A stretch of 64,000 bases of DNA from Sphingomonas adhaesiva (GCF_036946125.1 NZ_JAQIJT010000002.1:1238001-1302000), one strand, 5' to 3'. Shown: positions 35,964 through 44,227, numbered from the stretch's first letter. A program made the numbers and translations. Notes: generated by a model not told the origin, from the letters alone.

Positions 35964-38293
35964 GCGCGATGCTCCTTCAGCGCGGCGACCAGCGCGTCGC
36001 GATCGTATCGGTACAAAGGCGCCCCGCGCGTCCGGCTCAGCCGGATCGCGGGCACGGGCGCGGTGTCGGCCTCCTCCTCCACCGCCAGCGCCAGTACCGG
36101 CCGCTCGCCCGCGGTCAGGCGGCGCACCACGCGGTAGCCGGCCTGTTCGATCGTCGGCTTCAGGAACGCCTCCATCCACCCGCTCTCGCTGCCGTGCAGC
36201 AGGCACACCGGCCGCTCGACCGGCGTGGTATGCTGCGCGAACAGCAGCAGCGGATCGACCAGCTCCAGCGGTTCCCCGGCGATCACCGCCAGTCCGCTGA
36301 CGGCATGGCCCGTCCCCGTCGGGGCCGGCGCGATCTCGCCGGGCAGCGGGACGATCTCGATCGGCTCACGGATCGGATAGACCAGCTCGCTCCCGTCCAT
36401 CTGCAGGCGCAGGACCCGGGTCACCGCCGCCAGATCGGGGCGGTGCGCCATCCAGACCGGCACCGATCGCCTGTCCGCGGTCAGCCACGCCCCGCCGGCC
36501 AGCTGGCGCAAGGCGCCCGGCTCCACCGGCTCGATCCGGTCGACCGCCTGCGACACGATCAGGCGCCGCTGGCCGTCCACATCCTCGAACATCAGCGCCT
36601 GCACCGGCTCGGGCGCGGCGACCGGCTCGGCCTCCGTGCGACGCAGCTCGAAGGTCAGCCCCGCGCGTGTCGCGATGCCGGCGCCGTCCAGCAGCAGGAT
36701 CGGCGCGCCGTCGTCGGGCAGCATCTGTCCGGCATAGATGCCGGCGCGCATCACCGCGGGCGCGGCGGGCTTCACCACCAGTTCCTGCGTGTCGCACACC
36801 CCGTCGAGCGCCAGCGCGAACCGCCCCTGGCGCAGCGACACGATGGCGAGGAAGCGCGGCCGGGTGCGCTCGCCCCCGACCAGGTCGGGCAGGCGCACCA
36901 TGCCCATCCGCTGCCCGCGCACCACCGCGATCGAGGCATCGCCCCCCACCGCATCGATCCGCACGATCGTCTGGTTGACGGCGACGATCTCGTCGACCGA
37001 CTGCCGCGCGATCGCGAAGCGGGTACCCGCCGCCTCGACGATCACTGCGTTCAGGATCGCCAGCGTCAGCGGCACCTCCAGCGACACCGTCAGCCCCTGC
37101 CCCGGCCGGTTGTTGAGCGAGATGCGGCCGCCGATCTGCTCGACGTTCGCCTTCACCACGTCCATGCCCACCCCGCGACCGGACAGCGTGGTTGCGGTGT
37201 CGCGCGTCGACAGCCCCGGCTCGAACATCAGCGCGATGCGCGCCTCCTCGTCCAGCATCGCCAGCGATGCGGCGCGCAAGGGCTGCTCGCGGCCCAGCTT
37301 GGCGACCAGCGCGCCGGTATCCACGCCGCGCCCGTCATCGACGATGTCGATGATGATGAGGTTGCCGGCCTGCCGCGCGACGACGCGCAGTTCCGCCGTG
37401 GCGGGCTTGCCGGACAGGATGCGGTCGGCGCGCGATTCGATGCCGTGATCGATCGCGTTGCGCACCAGATGGACCAAAGGATCGCGCAGCGCCTCGATCA
37501 TCTCGCGATCCAGCTCGACATCGCCGCCCTCGATGACGAGCGATACCGACTTGCCCAGCGCCCCCGCGGTATCGCGCACCAGCCGGGGCAGCGCGGCGAA
37601 CAGCGTCTCCACGCGCTGCATCCGCGTCCGCGTGACGATGTCGCGCAGGTCGTCGACCGATAGCGTCAGCCGTTCCAGCAGCGCCTCCAGCCCCGGATCC
37701 TCGATGTCGCGGACGTGGCGCGCCAGCTGGTTGCGCGCCAGCACCATCTCCGACACCCCGCTCATCATCCGGTCGAGCAGGTCGACCGACAGCCGCACCG
37801 ATCGCGTGGCGGCGCGGGCCGGGGCGGCCGGCGCACCGATCCCGGTGCGCGGCTCGCTGCCGGCTTCGCTCAGGGCCTCGATCGTCACCGGCGCGATCAG
37901 CGCGGCGGCCTCCATCGCGGCGGCACAGGGGCCGTCGAGCGCAGCGATCAGATCGTCCTCGCCGCTGTCGTCCAGCCCGCCGCCCGCGTCGATCGCCTCC
38001 ACAACATCGCCGATGCGATCGATGATCGCCAGGATCGCGCTGACCAGCACGGCATCGGGCGCGCGGTCGCCGCTGCGCACCGCCGCCAGCGCATCCTCCG
38101 CGGCGTGGCTCAGCCGCGCCAGCCGCGGCAGGTCGAGGAAGCCGCAGCTGCCCTTGATGGTGTGGACGAAGCGGAAGATCGCATCCAGTCGCGCGCGGTC
38201 GGTCGGGTCGGCCTCCCAGCCGACGATCTCGCCGGACAAGGCGTCCAGCGTCTCGCGCGTCTCGGCGATGAATTCCTGCAGCAGATCGTCCAT
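35960..38293 (-). CDS. cheA: Chemotaxis histidine kinase CheA with a degenerate C-terminal receiver
   Basis: The 777-residue kinase has an N-terminal Hpt domain (FRFVHTIKGSCGFLDL, His44), a dimer domain (RLSVDLLDRMMSGVSEMVLARNQL), an ATPase domain with N-box HLVRNAIDHGIE and G boxes (DDGRGVDT, GRGVGMDVVKAN), then a CheW-like domain (TLAILNAVIVEAAGTRFAIARQSVDEIV). It has no CheY-binding P2. The last 90 residues (PVCLLHGSESGWMEAFLKPTI... to PLYRYDRDALVAALKEH) read like a receiver that has lost its aspartate and metal residues. It phosphorylates CheY and CheB. A CtrA-like site lies upstream of its start. Confidence 0.95.
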   Translation of the reverse strand: MDDLLQEFIAETRETLDALSGEIVGWEADPTDRARLDAIFRFVHTIKGSCGFLDLPRLARLSHAAEDALAAVRSGDRAPDAVLVSAILAIIDRIGDVVEAIDAGGGLDDSGEDDLIAALDGPCAAAMEAAALIAPVTIEALSEAGSEPRTGIGAPAAPARAATRSVRLSVDLLDRMMSGVSEMVLARNQLARHVRDIEDPGLEALLERLTLSVDDLRDIVTRTRMQRVETLFAALPRLVRDTAGALGKSVSLVIEGGDVELDREMIEALRDPLVHLVRNAIDHGIESRADRILSGKPATAELRVVARQAGNLIIIDIVDDGRGVDTGALVAKLGREQPLRAASLAMLDEEARIALMFEPGLSTRDTATTLSGRGVGMDVVKANVEQIGGRISLNNRPGQGLTVSLEVPLTLAILNAVIVEAAGTRFAIARQSVDEIVAVNQTIVRIDAVGGDASIAVVRGQRMGMVRLPDLVGGERTRPRFLAIVSLRQGRFALALDGVCDTQELVVKPAAPAVMRAGIYAGQMLPDDGAPILLLDGAGIATRAGLTFELRRTEAEPVAAPEPVQALMFEDVDGQRRLIVSQAVDRIEPVEPGALRQLAGGAWLTADRRSVPVWMAHRPDLAAVTRVLRLQMDGSELVYPIREPIEIVPLPGEIAPAPTGTGHAVSGLAVIAGEPLELVDPLLLFAQHTTPVERPVCLLHGSESGWMEAFLKPTIEQAGYRVVRRLTAGERPVLALAVEEEADTAPVPAIRLSRTRGAPLYRYDRDALVAALKEHRA

Positions 38294-38339
38294 GCGGTCC
38301 CGTCGCGTTGCTTTGACGCGGGGCTTCGCACGGGCCGGG

Positions 38340-38354
38340 TTAAAAGGGCGTTTA
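38340..38354. promoter_or_regulatory. CtrA-like box upstream of cheA
   Basis: TTAA-AAGGGCG-TTTA (plus strand) is one base from the CtrA consensus TTAA-N7-TTAA. It ends 47-61 bases before the cheA start in the 72-base gap between chpT and cheA, where the che promoter should be. CtrA controls motility and chemotaxis in Alphaproteobacteria. Confidence 0.45.
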
Positions 38355-38365
38355 CCGCCCGCGCA

Positions 38366-39019
38366 TCAGCGGTGCGGGATGGCGGCGCCGAACAGCAGCG
38401 TCCCTTCGACCGGCTCGCTGACGATTACCGAGCCGCCCGCCTCGCTGGCGATGGCATGGACCAGGAAGGCGGCCGCGGCGCGCGGAGTCACCGCCTCGCT
38501 GCCCGCGCCGTGGGTCAGTGTGGAGCGCAGGTCCGGATCGAGCACGATGCGTGGCCCCTCCGCGCGCAGCACGATCTCGGTCGCGTCCGCTGTTTCCTCG
38601 CTGCCGATCGTCACCGCGCCGCCGCGCACCAGCGTATCGCCCGCGATCAGCGCCAGGTTCAGCAGCACCTTGACCGCCGCCTTGGGCAATTCGGGTTCCT
38701 CCACCGCCCAGTGGAGCGCCAGCCGCTTGTTGTCGCCCAGCAGCCCCTCGACCGCGCCGCGCGCCTCGCGCACGTCGACCCGCTCGCCGAAGCCGCCCGC
38801 CGCGCCGAAGGCGAGCCGGAAGAACTTCAGCTTGTTGGCCGATACCCGCGCGCTTTCGTTCAGCAGCTCCAGGCAGCGCTGCCGCATCTCCGGATCGGTT
38901 TCGTCCGCCAGCAGTTCCAGCCCGTTGTTGAGCGCCCCGATCGGCGAGAGCAGGTCGTGGCACAGCCGCGAACAAAGCAGGCTGGCGAAATCGACCGGGC
39001 TGATGGTCATGGGATGCAT
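38366..39019 (-). CDS. chpT: Histidine phosphotransferase ChpT
   Basis: The 217-residue protein has the ChpT pattern: an N-terminal hairpin with FASLLCSRLCHDLLSPIGALNNGLELL (phospho-His21) and a degenerate ATPase-like domain (KAAVKVLLNLALIAGDTLVRGG, RIVLDPDLRSTL, PRAAAAFLVHAIASEAGGSV) that lacks ATP-binding motifs. It passes phosphate from the kinase CckA to CtrA and CpdR in the alphaproteobacterial cell-cycle relay; in sphingomonads this relay governs motility and envelope genes. The ATG at 39019 overlaps the TAA of the upstream jab1 gene (TAATG); Met at 39010 is the alternative. Confidence 0.92.
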   Translation of the reverse strand: MHPMTISPVDFASLLCSRLCHDLLSPIGALNNGLELLADETDPEMRQRCLELLNESARVSANKLKFFRLAFGAAGGFGERVDVREARGAVEGLLGDNKRLALHWAVEEPELPKAAVKVLLNLALIAGDTLVRGGAVTIGSEETADATEIVLRAEGPRIVLDPDLRSTLTHGAGSEAVTPRAAAAFLVHAIASEAGGSVIVSEPVEGTLLFGAAIPHR

Positions 39020-39483
39020 TACCTCGGGGAAACGGCGGAGCCGCCTTGTGGCCGCTCGCCGGGCGTAGCGCAACCGGGCTGCGTCAGCGCCAGCGCGTCG
39101 AAGCGGCCGTGGAGCGCGCCCTGCGCCACCGCGCGCCACGCGGTCAGCTCGCGCCCCGCGACGATGATCCAGATGCTGCCGTCCGCGACCGCGTCCGCCG
39201 CGTCGCGGGGGGACGGTGCCGCGACGCCCGTCGGGTGCGAATGATAATGGCCGATCACCCGCGGCCCGCCCGCCCGGCCGGCGCGATGCGCCGCGATCAG
39301 CGCCGCGGGATCGATCTCGAACCGCCGGGCGGGGTCGGTCGCGACGTTGCGGCACGGCAGGATGCGCTCGACCCGCGCCGCCGCGCCCAGCAACAGCCCG
39401 CACACCTCCACCCCGGGCGTGGCGGCGGCCGCGGCGGCGATCTCGTTTCGCAGGCGGATTGCAATTTCCAGCATCCACCCCAT
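39019..39483 (-). CDS. JAB/MPN (Mov34) metalloprotease domain protein
   Basis: The 154-residue protein carries a full JAMM motif: the catalytic glutamate in GVEVCGLLLG (near residue 26) and the zinc site VIGHYHSHPTGVAAPSPRDA, i.e. H-S-H-P-x6-S-x2-D, near residue 80. Bacterial JAB proteins cleave peptide or isopeptide bonds, for example of ubiquitin-like or sulfur-carrier proteins such as CysO-like substrates. No carrier gene is adjacent. It overlaps chpT (TAATG), so the two are co-translated. It is divergent from the rluD-like gene with only 13 bases between. Confidence 0.88.
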   Translation of the reverse strand: MGWMLEIAIRLRNEIAAAAAATPGVEVCGLLLGAAARVERILPCRNVATDPARRFEIDPAALIAAHRAGRAGGPRVIGHYHSHPTGVAAPSPRDAADAVADGSIWIIVAGRELTAWRAVAQGALHGRFDALALTQPGCATPGERPQGGSAVSPR

Positions 39484-39496
39484 CTAGCACAGGACA

Positions 39497-40444
39497 ATGG
39501 ACCGGGGGGTTTCCATCATCGAAGCGACGATCGCGGCCGGCTCGGACGGCTGGCGGCTGGATCGTGCGCTGGCCGAGGCGGTCCCGACATTGTCGCGGGA
39601 GCGGCTGAAGGTTCTCATCAACGCCGGGCAGGTCGCGCGCGAGGCGACGGCCGTGCGCGACCCCGCGCGGCGCGCGAAGGCGGGCGAGGTCTACCGCGTC
39701 GCCGTCCCCGCCCCCACGCCCGCACATAACGAGGCACAGGACATTCCGCTCGTCGTCGCGTACGAGGACGAGCATCTGATCGTGATCGACAAGCCTGCCG
39801 GTCTGGTCGTCCACCCCGCCGCCGGCAATCTCGACGGCACGCTGGTCAATGCGCTGCTGCATCATTGCGGCGGCTCGCTGTCCGGGATCGGCGGGGTCGC
39901 GCGGCCGGGGATCGTGCACCGTATCGACAAGGACACGTCGGGGCTGATGGTCGCGGCCAAGACCGACCGCACGCACGAGGGGCTGGCGCGGCAGTTCGCC
40001 GCTCATTCGATCGACCGCCGCTACCGCGCCATCGTCGGGGGGCGCCCGGTGCCGCCCTCAGGGAGCGTCGACGCCCCGCTGGCGCGCTCGCCGGTCAATC
40101 GCAAGAAGGTCGCGATCGTCGCGGGGGGCAAGCGCGCGGTCACGCACTATCGGACGATGGAGCCGTTGCGCGACGGCGCGCTGGTCGAATGCCGGCTGGA
40201 AACCGGGCGCACGCATCAGGTCCGGGTGCACATGGCCTCCATCGGGCACGCCTTGCTGGGCGACCCGGTCTATGGTAGAACAAAACAGGCTCACAAGGCG
40301 GTTCTGGAAACGCTCGGTTTCCGTCGTCAGGCATTGCACGCCGCGCACCTGGGGTTCATCCACCCCATCACGGGTGCGGCTCTGGCCTTCGAAAGCGCGA
40401 TGCCGCCCGACATGCAGGAACTGTTCAGTCAGCTCATCGTATAA
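39497..40444 (+). CDS. RluA-family pseudouridine synthase (RluD-like)
   Basis: The 315-residue enzyme has an N-terminal S4 RNA-binding domain (RLDRALAEAVPTLSRERLKVLINAGQV) and the RluA catalytic domain with VIDKPAGLVVHP, the active-site motif GIVHRIDKDTSGLMV (Asp near residue 142) and RLETGRTHQVRVHMASIGH. Length and the S4 domain match RluD, which makes pseudouridines 1911/1915/1917 in helix 69 of 23S rRNA. It lies 70 bases before rpoH in the same direction, a neighbourhood common in Alphaproteobacteria. Confidence 0.92.
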   Translation: MDRGVSIIEATIAAGSDGWRLDRALAEAVPTLSRERLKVLINAGQVAREATAVRDPARRAKAGEVYRVAVPAPTPAHNEAQDIPLVVAYEDEHLIVIDKPAGLVVHPAAGNLDGTLVNALLHHCGGSLSGIGGVARPGIVHRIDKDTSGLMVAAKTDRTHEGLARQFAAHSIDRRYRAIVGGRPVPPSGSVDAPLARSPVNRKKVAIVAGGKRAVTHYRTMEPLRDGALVECRLETGRTHQVRVHMASIGHALLGDPVYGRTKQAHKAVLETLGFRRQALHAAHLGFIHPITGAALAFESAMPPDMQELFSQLIV

Positions 40445-40513
40445 GTGCGGACTATGTCGGTTGTGCCGTTTTCGGGCAGTCGCGTCCTCCGCGAGGAAGG
40501 GAGATTGAGGATC

Positions 40514-41416
40514 ATGGCAGCTCGCAGCAACGTCCCCGCGACGATCCCTGCGCTTGGCGGGGAGCAATCGCTCAACCGCTATCTTTCCGAGATCAAGAAA
40601 TTTCCGATCCTCGCGCCCGAGCAGGAATATATGCTCGCCAAGCGCTTCCAGGAGCATGGCGACACCGACGCAGCGGCGCAGCTGGTGACGTCGCACCTGC
40701 GCCTCGTCGCGAAGATCGCGATGGGCTATCGCGGCTATGGCCTGCCGGTCAGCGAGCTGATTTCGGAGGGCAATATCGGCCTGATGCAGGGCGTGAAGAA
40801 GTTCGAGCCGGATCGCGGCTTCCGCCTCGCGACCTATGCGATGTGGTGGATCCGTGCCTCGATCCAGGAATTCATCCTGCGGTCGTGGAGCCTGGTGAAG
40901 ATGGGCACCACCGCGGCGCAGAAGAAGCTGTTCTTCAATTTGCGCCGGATGAAGGCGCGCCTCGACGCGTTCGAGGACGGCGATCTGACGCCCGAGAACG
41001 TGCAGAAGATCGCGACCGACCTGGGCGTCACCGAGGCGGACGTGGTCAGCATGAACCGCCGCATGGCGATGGGCGGCGATACGTCGCTCAACGTGCCCAT
41101 GCGCGAGGACGGCGAGGGTCAGTGGCAGGACTGGCTGCAGGACGACGCGCCGTTGCAGGACACGATCGTCGCCGACCAGCAGGAGGCCGACGTTCGCCAC
41201 GACATGCTGGTCGATGCGATGGGCGACCTCAACGATCGCGAGAAGCACATCCTGACCGAGCGTCGCCTGACCGACGATCCCAAGACGCTGGAGGAATTGT
41301 CGCAGGTGTACGGCGTCAGCCGCGAACGCGTCCGCCAGATCGAGGTGCGCGCGTTCGAGAAGCTTCAGCGCGCGATGATGCGGCTCGCGGGCGAGAAGCG
41401 GCTGCTGACGGCCTGA
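40514..41416 (+). CDS. rpoH: RNA polymerase sigma factor RpoH (sigma-32)
   Basis: The 300-residue sigma factor has region 2 (LVTSHLRLVAKIAMGYRGYGLPVSELISEGNIGLMQGVKKFEPDRGFRLATYAMWWIRASIQEFILRSW split by short loops), the RpoH box (QKKLFFNLRRMK) that sets it apart from RpoD, and region 4 (LEELSQVYGVSRERVRQIEVRAFEKL). It directs heat-shock transcription of chaperone and protease genes. I chose ATG at 40514 (MAARSNVPATIPALG), preceded by AGGGAG; the frame is open 23 codons further. A repeat-filled gap follows. Confidence 0.96.
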   Translation: MAARSNVPATIPALGGEQSLNRYLSEIKKFPILAPEQEYMLAKRFQEHGDTDAAAQLVTSHLRLVAKIAMGYRGYGLPVSELISEGNIGLMQGVKKFEPDRGFRLATYAMWWIRASIQEFILRSWSLVKMGTTAAQKKLFFNLRRMKARLDAFEDGDLTPENVQKIATDLGVTEADVVSMNRRMAMGGDTSLNVPMREDGEGQWQDWLQDDAPLQDTIVADQQEADVRHDMLVDAMGDLNDREKHILTERRLTDDPKTLEELSQVYGVSRERVRQIEVRAFEKLQRAMMRLAGEKRLLTA

Positions 41417-41771
41417 ATGCCGTAACTCCGGGCTTGACCGGGGCCTTTGCAAACAGGTGCAACGGCACCCAGCCCACGCCGTGCTCCTGCGCAGGCAGGA
41501 GCCCAGGGCCACGCAGAACAACGCCTTATGGGACCTGCAACTCTGGGCTCCTGCCTGCGCAGGAGCACGGTGCAGCCGTTTTGCAAACGTCCCGCGAAGG
41601 CCGGGGTTCGGGAACGAGCGGCGCGTAAGATGCTGAAACGTCGCCCAACCGGGGCCCGGCCTTCGCCGGGGAACAAGCAGACTTTCGGCTTTCGCGAAGG
41701 TCTCACTCAAGTCCGGCGGGACGTGTCGGCAAGCCACGCCACCTAAGCGTGGCCCGTGCGTTCCCCGTCCG
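41417..41771. repeat. Repeat-filled gap with composite repeat copy 7 (full length)
   Basis: No gene is seen in these 355 bases. 41441-41595 is a complete copy: GGGCCTTTGCAAACAGGTGC, then CTCCTGCGCAGGCAGGAGCC, centre CAGAACAACGCCTTATGGGA, mirrored CTCCTGCCTGCGCAGGAGCA, ending TTTTGCAAACGTCCCG. 41600-41710 holds further fragments (AGGCCGGGG, CGGGGCCCGGCCTTCGCCGGGG). It follows rpoH. Confidence 0.85.
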
Positions 41772-42992
41772 ATGCCGTCCCAACCTCTTCCCTTCGTCGT
41801 CATCGGTGCCGGAGCCGCCGGGATCGCCGCCGCCCGCCACCTCCACGATGCGGGCCGCCGTGTTCTCCTTCTCGAGGCGAGCGACCGCATCGGCGGCCGC
41901 GCACGCTCGCTGCGCCACGGCGACGCGACTCTCGACCTCGGCTGCGGCTGGCTTCACTCGGCACGGCGCAACCCGTGGACCGACATCGCGCGCGCTCGCG
42001 GCTTCACCATCGCCACCGACACCGCCCGCTGGGGCGAGCAATGGCGCGACCTGGGCTATCCGCCCGCCGAGCAGCAGGCGTTCGCCGCCGCACGCGACCG
42101 ATGGGAGGAGCGCGCGCGTGCCGCCAGCGCCGGCCCCGACCGGCCGCTCTCCGCCTTCGTCGCGGCCGATGACCCGTGGCGCCCGATGCTCGACGCGATC
42201 TCCGGCTTCGCCAACGGCGCCCCCCTCGACGAGGTGTCGCTCCATGACTGGCTCGCCTACGAAGACGCCGCGACCGACGACAATTGGTCGGTGCGCGAGG
42301 GTTACGGCACGCTGATCGCCGGTCACGCGCAGGGGGTCGACGTGCGGCTGTCGACCCCCGTGACGCGCATCGATCACCGCGGGCGAACCCTGCGCGTCGA
42401 AACCAGTGCCGGAACGATCGAGGCGAGCGCGGCGATCGTCGCGGTGCCGACCACCATCCTGGCGGAGGGCCGCCTCATCTTCGACCCGCCGCTTCCCGCG
42501 AAGCGCGACGCTGCGGCCGCGCTGCCGCTGGGCGTCGCGGACAAGGTGTTCCTGTCGGTCGATCGCGTCGACTGGCCCGCCAACGCGCATCTGATCGGCG
42601 ATCCGCACCGCGGCCGCACCGCCAGCTACCGCCTGTCCCCGCTCGGCTTTCCGATGATCGAGGCGTTCTTCGGCGGGGACACGGCGGCCATGCTGGAGGA
42701 AGACGGCGCCGCCGCCGCCTTCGCGATCGACGAGCTGGCGGCCCTGCTCGGCAGCGATTGGCGGCAGCGGATGCGCCCTGTCGCCGCGACACGCTGGCGG
42801 CACGAATCGTGGATCGGCGGCAGCTACTCGCACGCGCGCATCGGGCAGGCCGCGGCGCGCGACGTCCTTGCCGCGCCGGTCGACGGTCGCCTCTTCTTCG
42901 CGGGCGAGGCCTGCCATGGCCATGATTTCTCCACTGCGCACGGCGCCTATGAAACCGGCGTCGCCTCGGCACGCGCCTTGCTCGACGGCTGA
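41772..42992 (+). CDS. FAD-dependent amine oxidase family protein
   Basis: The 406-residue flavoprotein has the ADP-binding motif FVVIGAGAAGIAAARHLHDAGRRVLLLE at the start, the GGRARSLRHGDATLDLGCGWLH segment typical of amine oxidases, and the C-terminal FAD loop GRLFFAGEACHGHDFSTAHGAYETGVASA. The family includes monoamine, polyamine and squalene-associated oxidases; the substrate is not evident. No signal peptide is present. It lies 20 bases before mtgA and might be in the same operon. Spacing from rpoH is large and filled with repeats. Confidence 0.9.
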   Translation: MPSQPLPFVVIGAGAAGIAAARHLHDAGRRVLLLEASDRIGGRARSLRHGDATLDLGCGWLHSARRNPWTDIARARGFTIATDTARWGEQWRDLGYPPAEQQAFAAARDRWEERARAASAGPDRPLSAFVAADDPWRPMLDAISGFANGAPLDEVSLHDWLAYEDAATDDNWSVREGYGTLIAGHAQGVDVRLSTPVTRIDHRGRTLRVETSAGTIEASAAIVAVPTTILAEGRLIFDPPLPAKRDAAAALPLGVADKVFLSVDRVDWPANAHLIGDPHRGRTASYRLSPLGFPMIEAFFGGDTAAMLEEDGAAAAFAIDELAALLGSDWRQRMRPVAATRWRHESWIGGSYSHARIGQAAARDVLAAPVDGRLFFAGEACHGHDFSTAHGAYETGVASARALLDG

Positions 42993-43012
42993 CAGGCGTT
43001 AGGGTCGCGCGC

Positions 43013-43687
43013 ATGTTTCGCGCCGTCCGCCTGCTCCTGAAGGTCGTCCTGGGCTTCGTGCTGGTATCGATCCTGTGGGTCGGCCTCTACGCGGTCGTGC
43101 CGCCGCCGTTCACCTTCACGATGCTGGGCGACACGCTCGCGGGCCATTCGGTGACGAAGGACTGGACGCCGCTGTCCGACATCGATCCCGACATGGCACG
43201 CGCCGCGATCGCGGGGGAGGACAGCAAATTCTGCACCCACCACGGCTTCGACTGGGGCGCGATCGCGGGCGCGGCGATGCGCAACGCGGAAGGGGGGCGC
43301 ATCCGCGGCGGCTCCACGATCAGCCAGCAGACCGCGAAGAACGCCTTCCTGTTCCAGGGCGGCGGCTATGTCCGCAAGGTGCTGGAGGCGTGGTTCACGC
43401 TCCTGATCGAGACGATCTGGGGCAAGAAGCGGATCATGGAGGTCTATCTGAACATCGCGGAAACCGGCATCGGCACCTATGGCGTCGAAGCGGCGGCGCA
43501 GCGCTATTTCGGCCACTCCGCCGCACGACTGACGCCGACCGAGGCGGGGCGCATCGCCGCCGTCCTGCCGCTGCCGAAGAAGCGCGAGGCGGTATCGCCG
43601 ACCGGCTTCGTCCGGCGCCACGGCAATACGATCGCGCGCTACGTCGGAATCGTTCGGCGCAGCGGGCTGGACGCCTGCTTGAGGTAG
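43013..43687 (+). CDS. mtgA: Monofunctional biosynthetic peptidoglycan transglycosylase
   Basis: The 224-residue GT51 enzyme has one N-terminal membrane helix (VVLGFVLVSILWVGLYAVV) and the glycosyltransferase motifs AIAGEDSKFCTHHGFDW (catalytic Glu in EDSKF), GGSTISQQTAKNAFL and IMEVYLNIAETGIGTYGVEAAAQRYFG. It polymerises lipid II glycan strands without a transpeptidase domain; the length matches MtgA. It follows the amine oxidase gene by 20 bases and is followed by palindromic repeats. Confidence 0.96.
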   Translation: MFRAVRLLLKVVLGFVLVSILWVGLYAVVPPPFTFTMLGDTLAGHSVTKDWTPLSDIDPDMARAAIAGEDSKFCTHHGFDWGAIAGAAMRNAEGGRIRGGSTISQQTAKNAFLFQGGGYVRKVLEAWFTLLIETIWGKKRIMEVYLNIAETGIGTYGVEAAAQRYFGHSAARLTPTEAGRIAAVLPLPKKREAVSPTGFVRRHGNTIARYVGIVRRSGLDACLR

Positions 43688-43692
43688 GTATT

Positions 43693-43860
43693 CGTCACCC
43701 CGGGGCGTGACCGGCAATCGCGCTGGGTCGTCACCGCGCGCTTGTCCGGTCGAGCACAAATCCGGCTCCTTACCGTCACCCCGGGGGGTGACCCGGGGTC
43801 CCGCTTCTTACGCCGGTAGCCGAAGAAAAGCAGGATCCCGGGTCAAGCCCGGGATGACGG
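43693..43860. repeat. GTCACCCCGGG-type palindromic repeats
   Basis: A cluster of CGTCACCCCGGGG...CCCGGG arms. The best pair is GTCACCCC...GACCCGGGGTCCCGCTTCTTACGCC (43774 on) against GCAGGATCCCGGGTCAAGCCC...GATGACGG (ending 43860). These close the mtgA unit; no gene is seen between 43688 and 43937. Confidence 0.75.
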
Positions 43861-43937
43861 TATGATTGAGCCGGACCTCATATTCGGGTGACCAGAGGCG
43901 GAGTCCCCCGCTGAGCCGGTGTGACGTGGGCCGATGC

Positions 43938-44174
43938 TTACTTGCTGTCGCCCGATATCGCCGCGCCGGCCTTGTCCGACGTGCTCTCGACGCTCTTCGC
44001 CGCCGAGGTGATCGCATTGTTCTTCGCGACCTCGCTGTCGTTGCGGATCAGCAGGAAATAGGCACCGACGATCACCGCCAGCAGCACGGCGATCCCGATC
44101 AGCACGCCGCCGCCGCCACCGCGGCGCTCGATGATCGTGGTGTGCGGGGTCTGGGTCACGCGGTCGTCGGTCAT
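43938..44174 (-). CDS. Small single-pass membrane protein, unknown function
   Basis: The 78-residue protein has a polar N-terminus (MTDDRVTQTPHTTIIERRGGGGG), one strong membrane helix (VLIGIAVLLAVIVGAYFLLI, residues 25-44) and a charged C-terminus (RNDSEVAKNNAITSAAKSVEST...) expected in the periplasm. No known domain is recognised. GGGAGGAAG lies 5 bases before the ATG, a very good ribosome site. Upstream there is GGAAC-N17-CATT, close to the EcfG stress promoter pattern, and an AACAAT/ATTGTT inverted repeat. Confidence 0.7.
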   Translation of the reverse strand: MTDDRVTQTPHTTIIERRGGGGGVLIGIAVLLAVIVGAYFLLIRNDSEVAKNNAITSAAKSVESTSDKAGAAISGDSK

Positions 44175-44210
44175 GGCTTCCTCCCGTTCAAGATGCAGCC
44201 ACGAATGCGA

Positions 44211-44227
44211 AACAATGCGATATTGTT
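44211..44227. promoter_or_regulatory. AACAAT-N5-ATTGTT inverted repeat before the small membrane protein
   Basis: AACAATGCGATATTGTT has perfect 6-bp arms, 37 bases before the start of the leftward gene at 44174 and inside the GGAAC-N17-CATT promoter-like element. It could be an operator. Confidence 0.3.

Noticed and set aside
36000..39244. Long plus-strand frames opposite cheA and chpT (593, 536 and 509 codons)
   Set aside because: Arg/His/Gln-rich shadows of real leftward genes; no ribosome sites and no recognisable domains.
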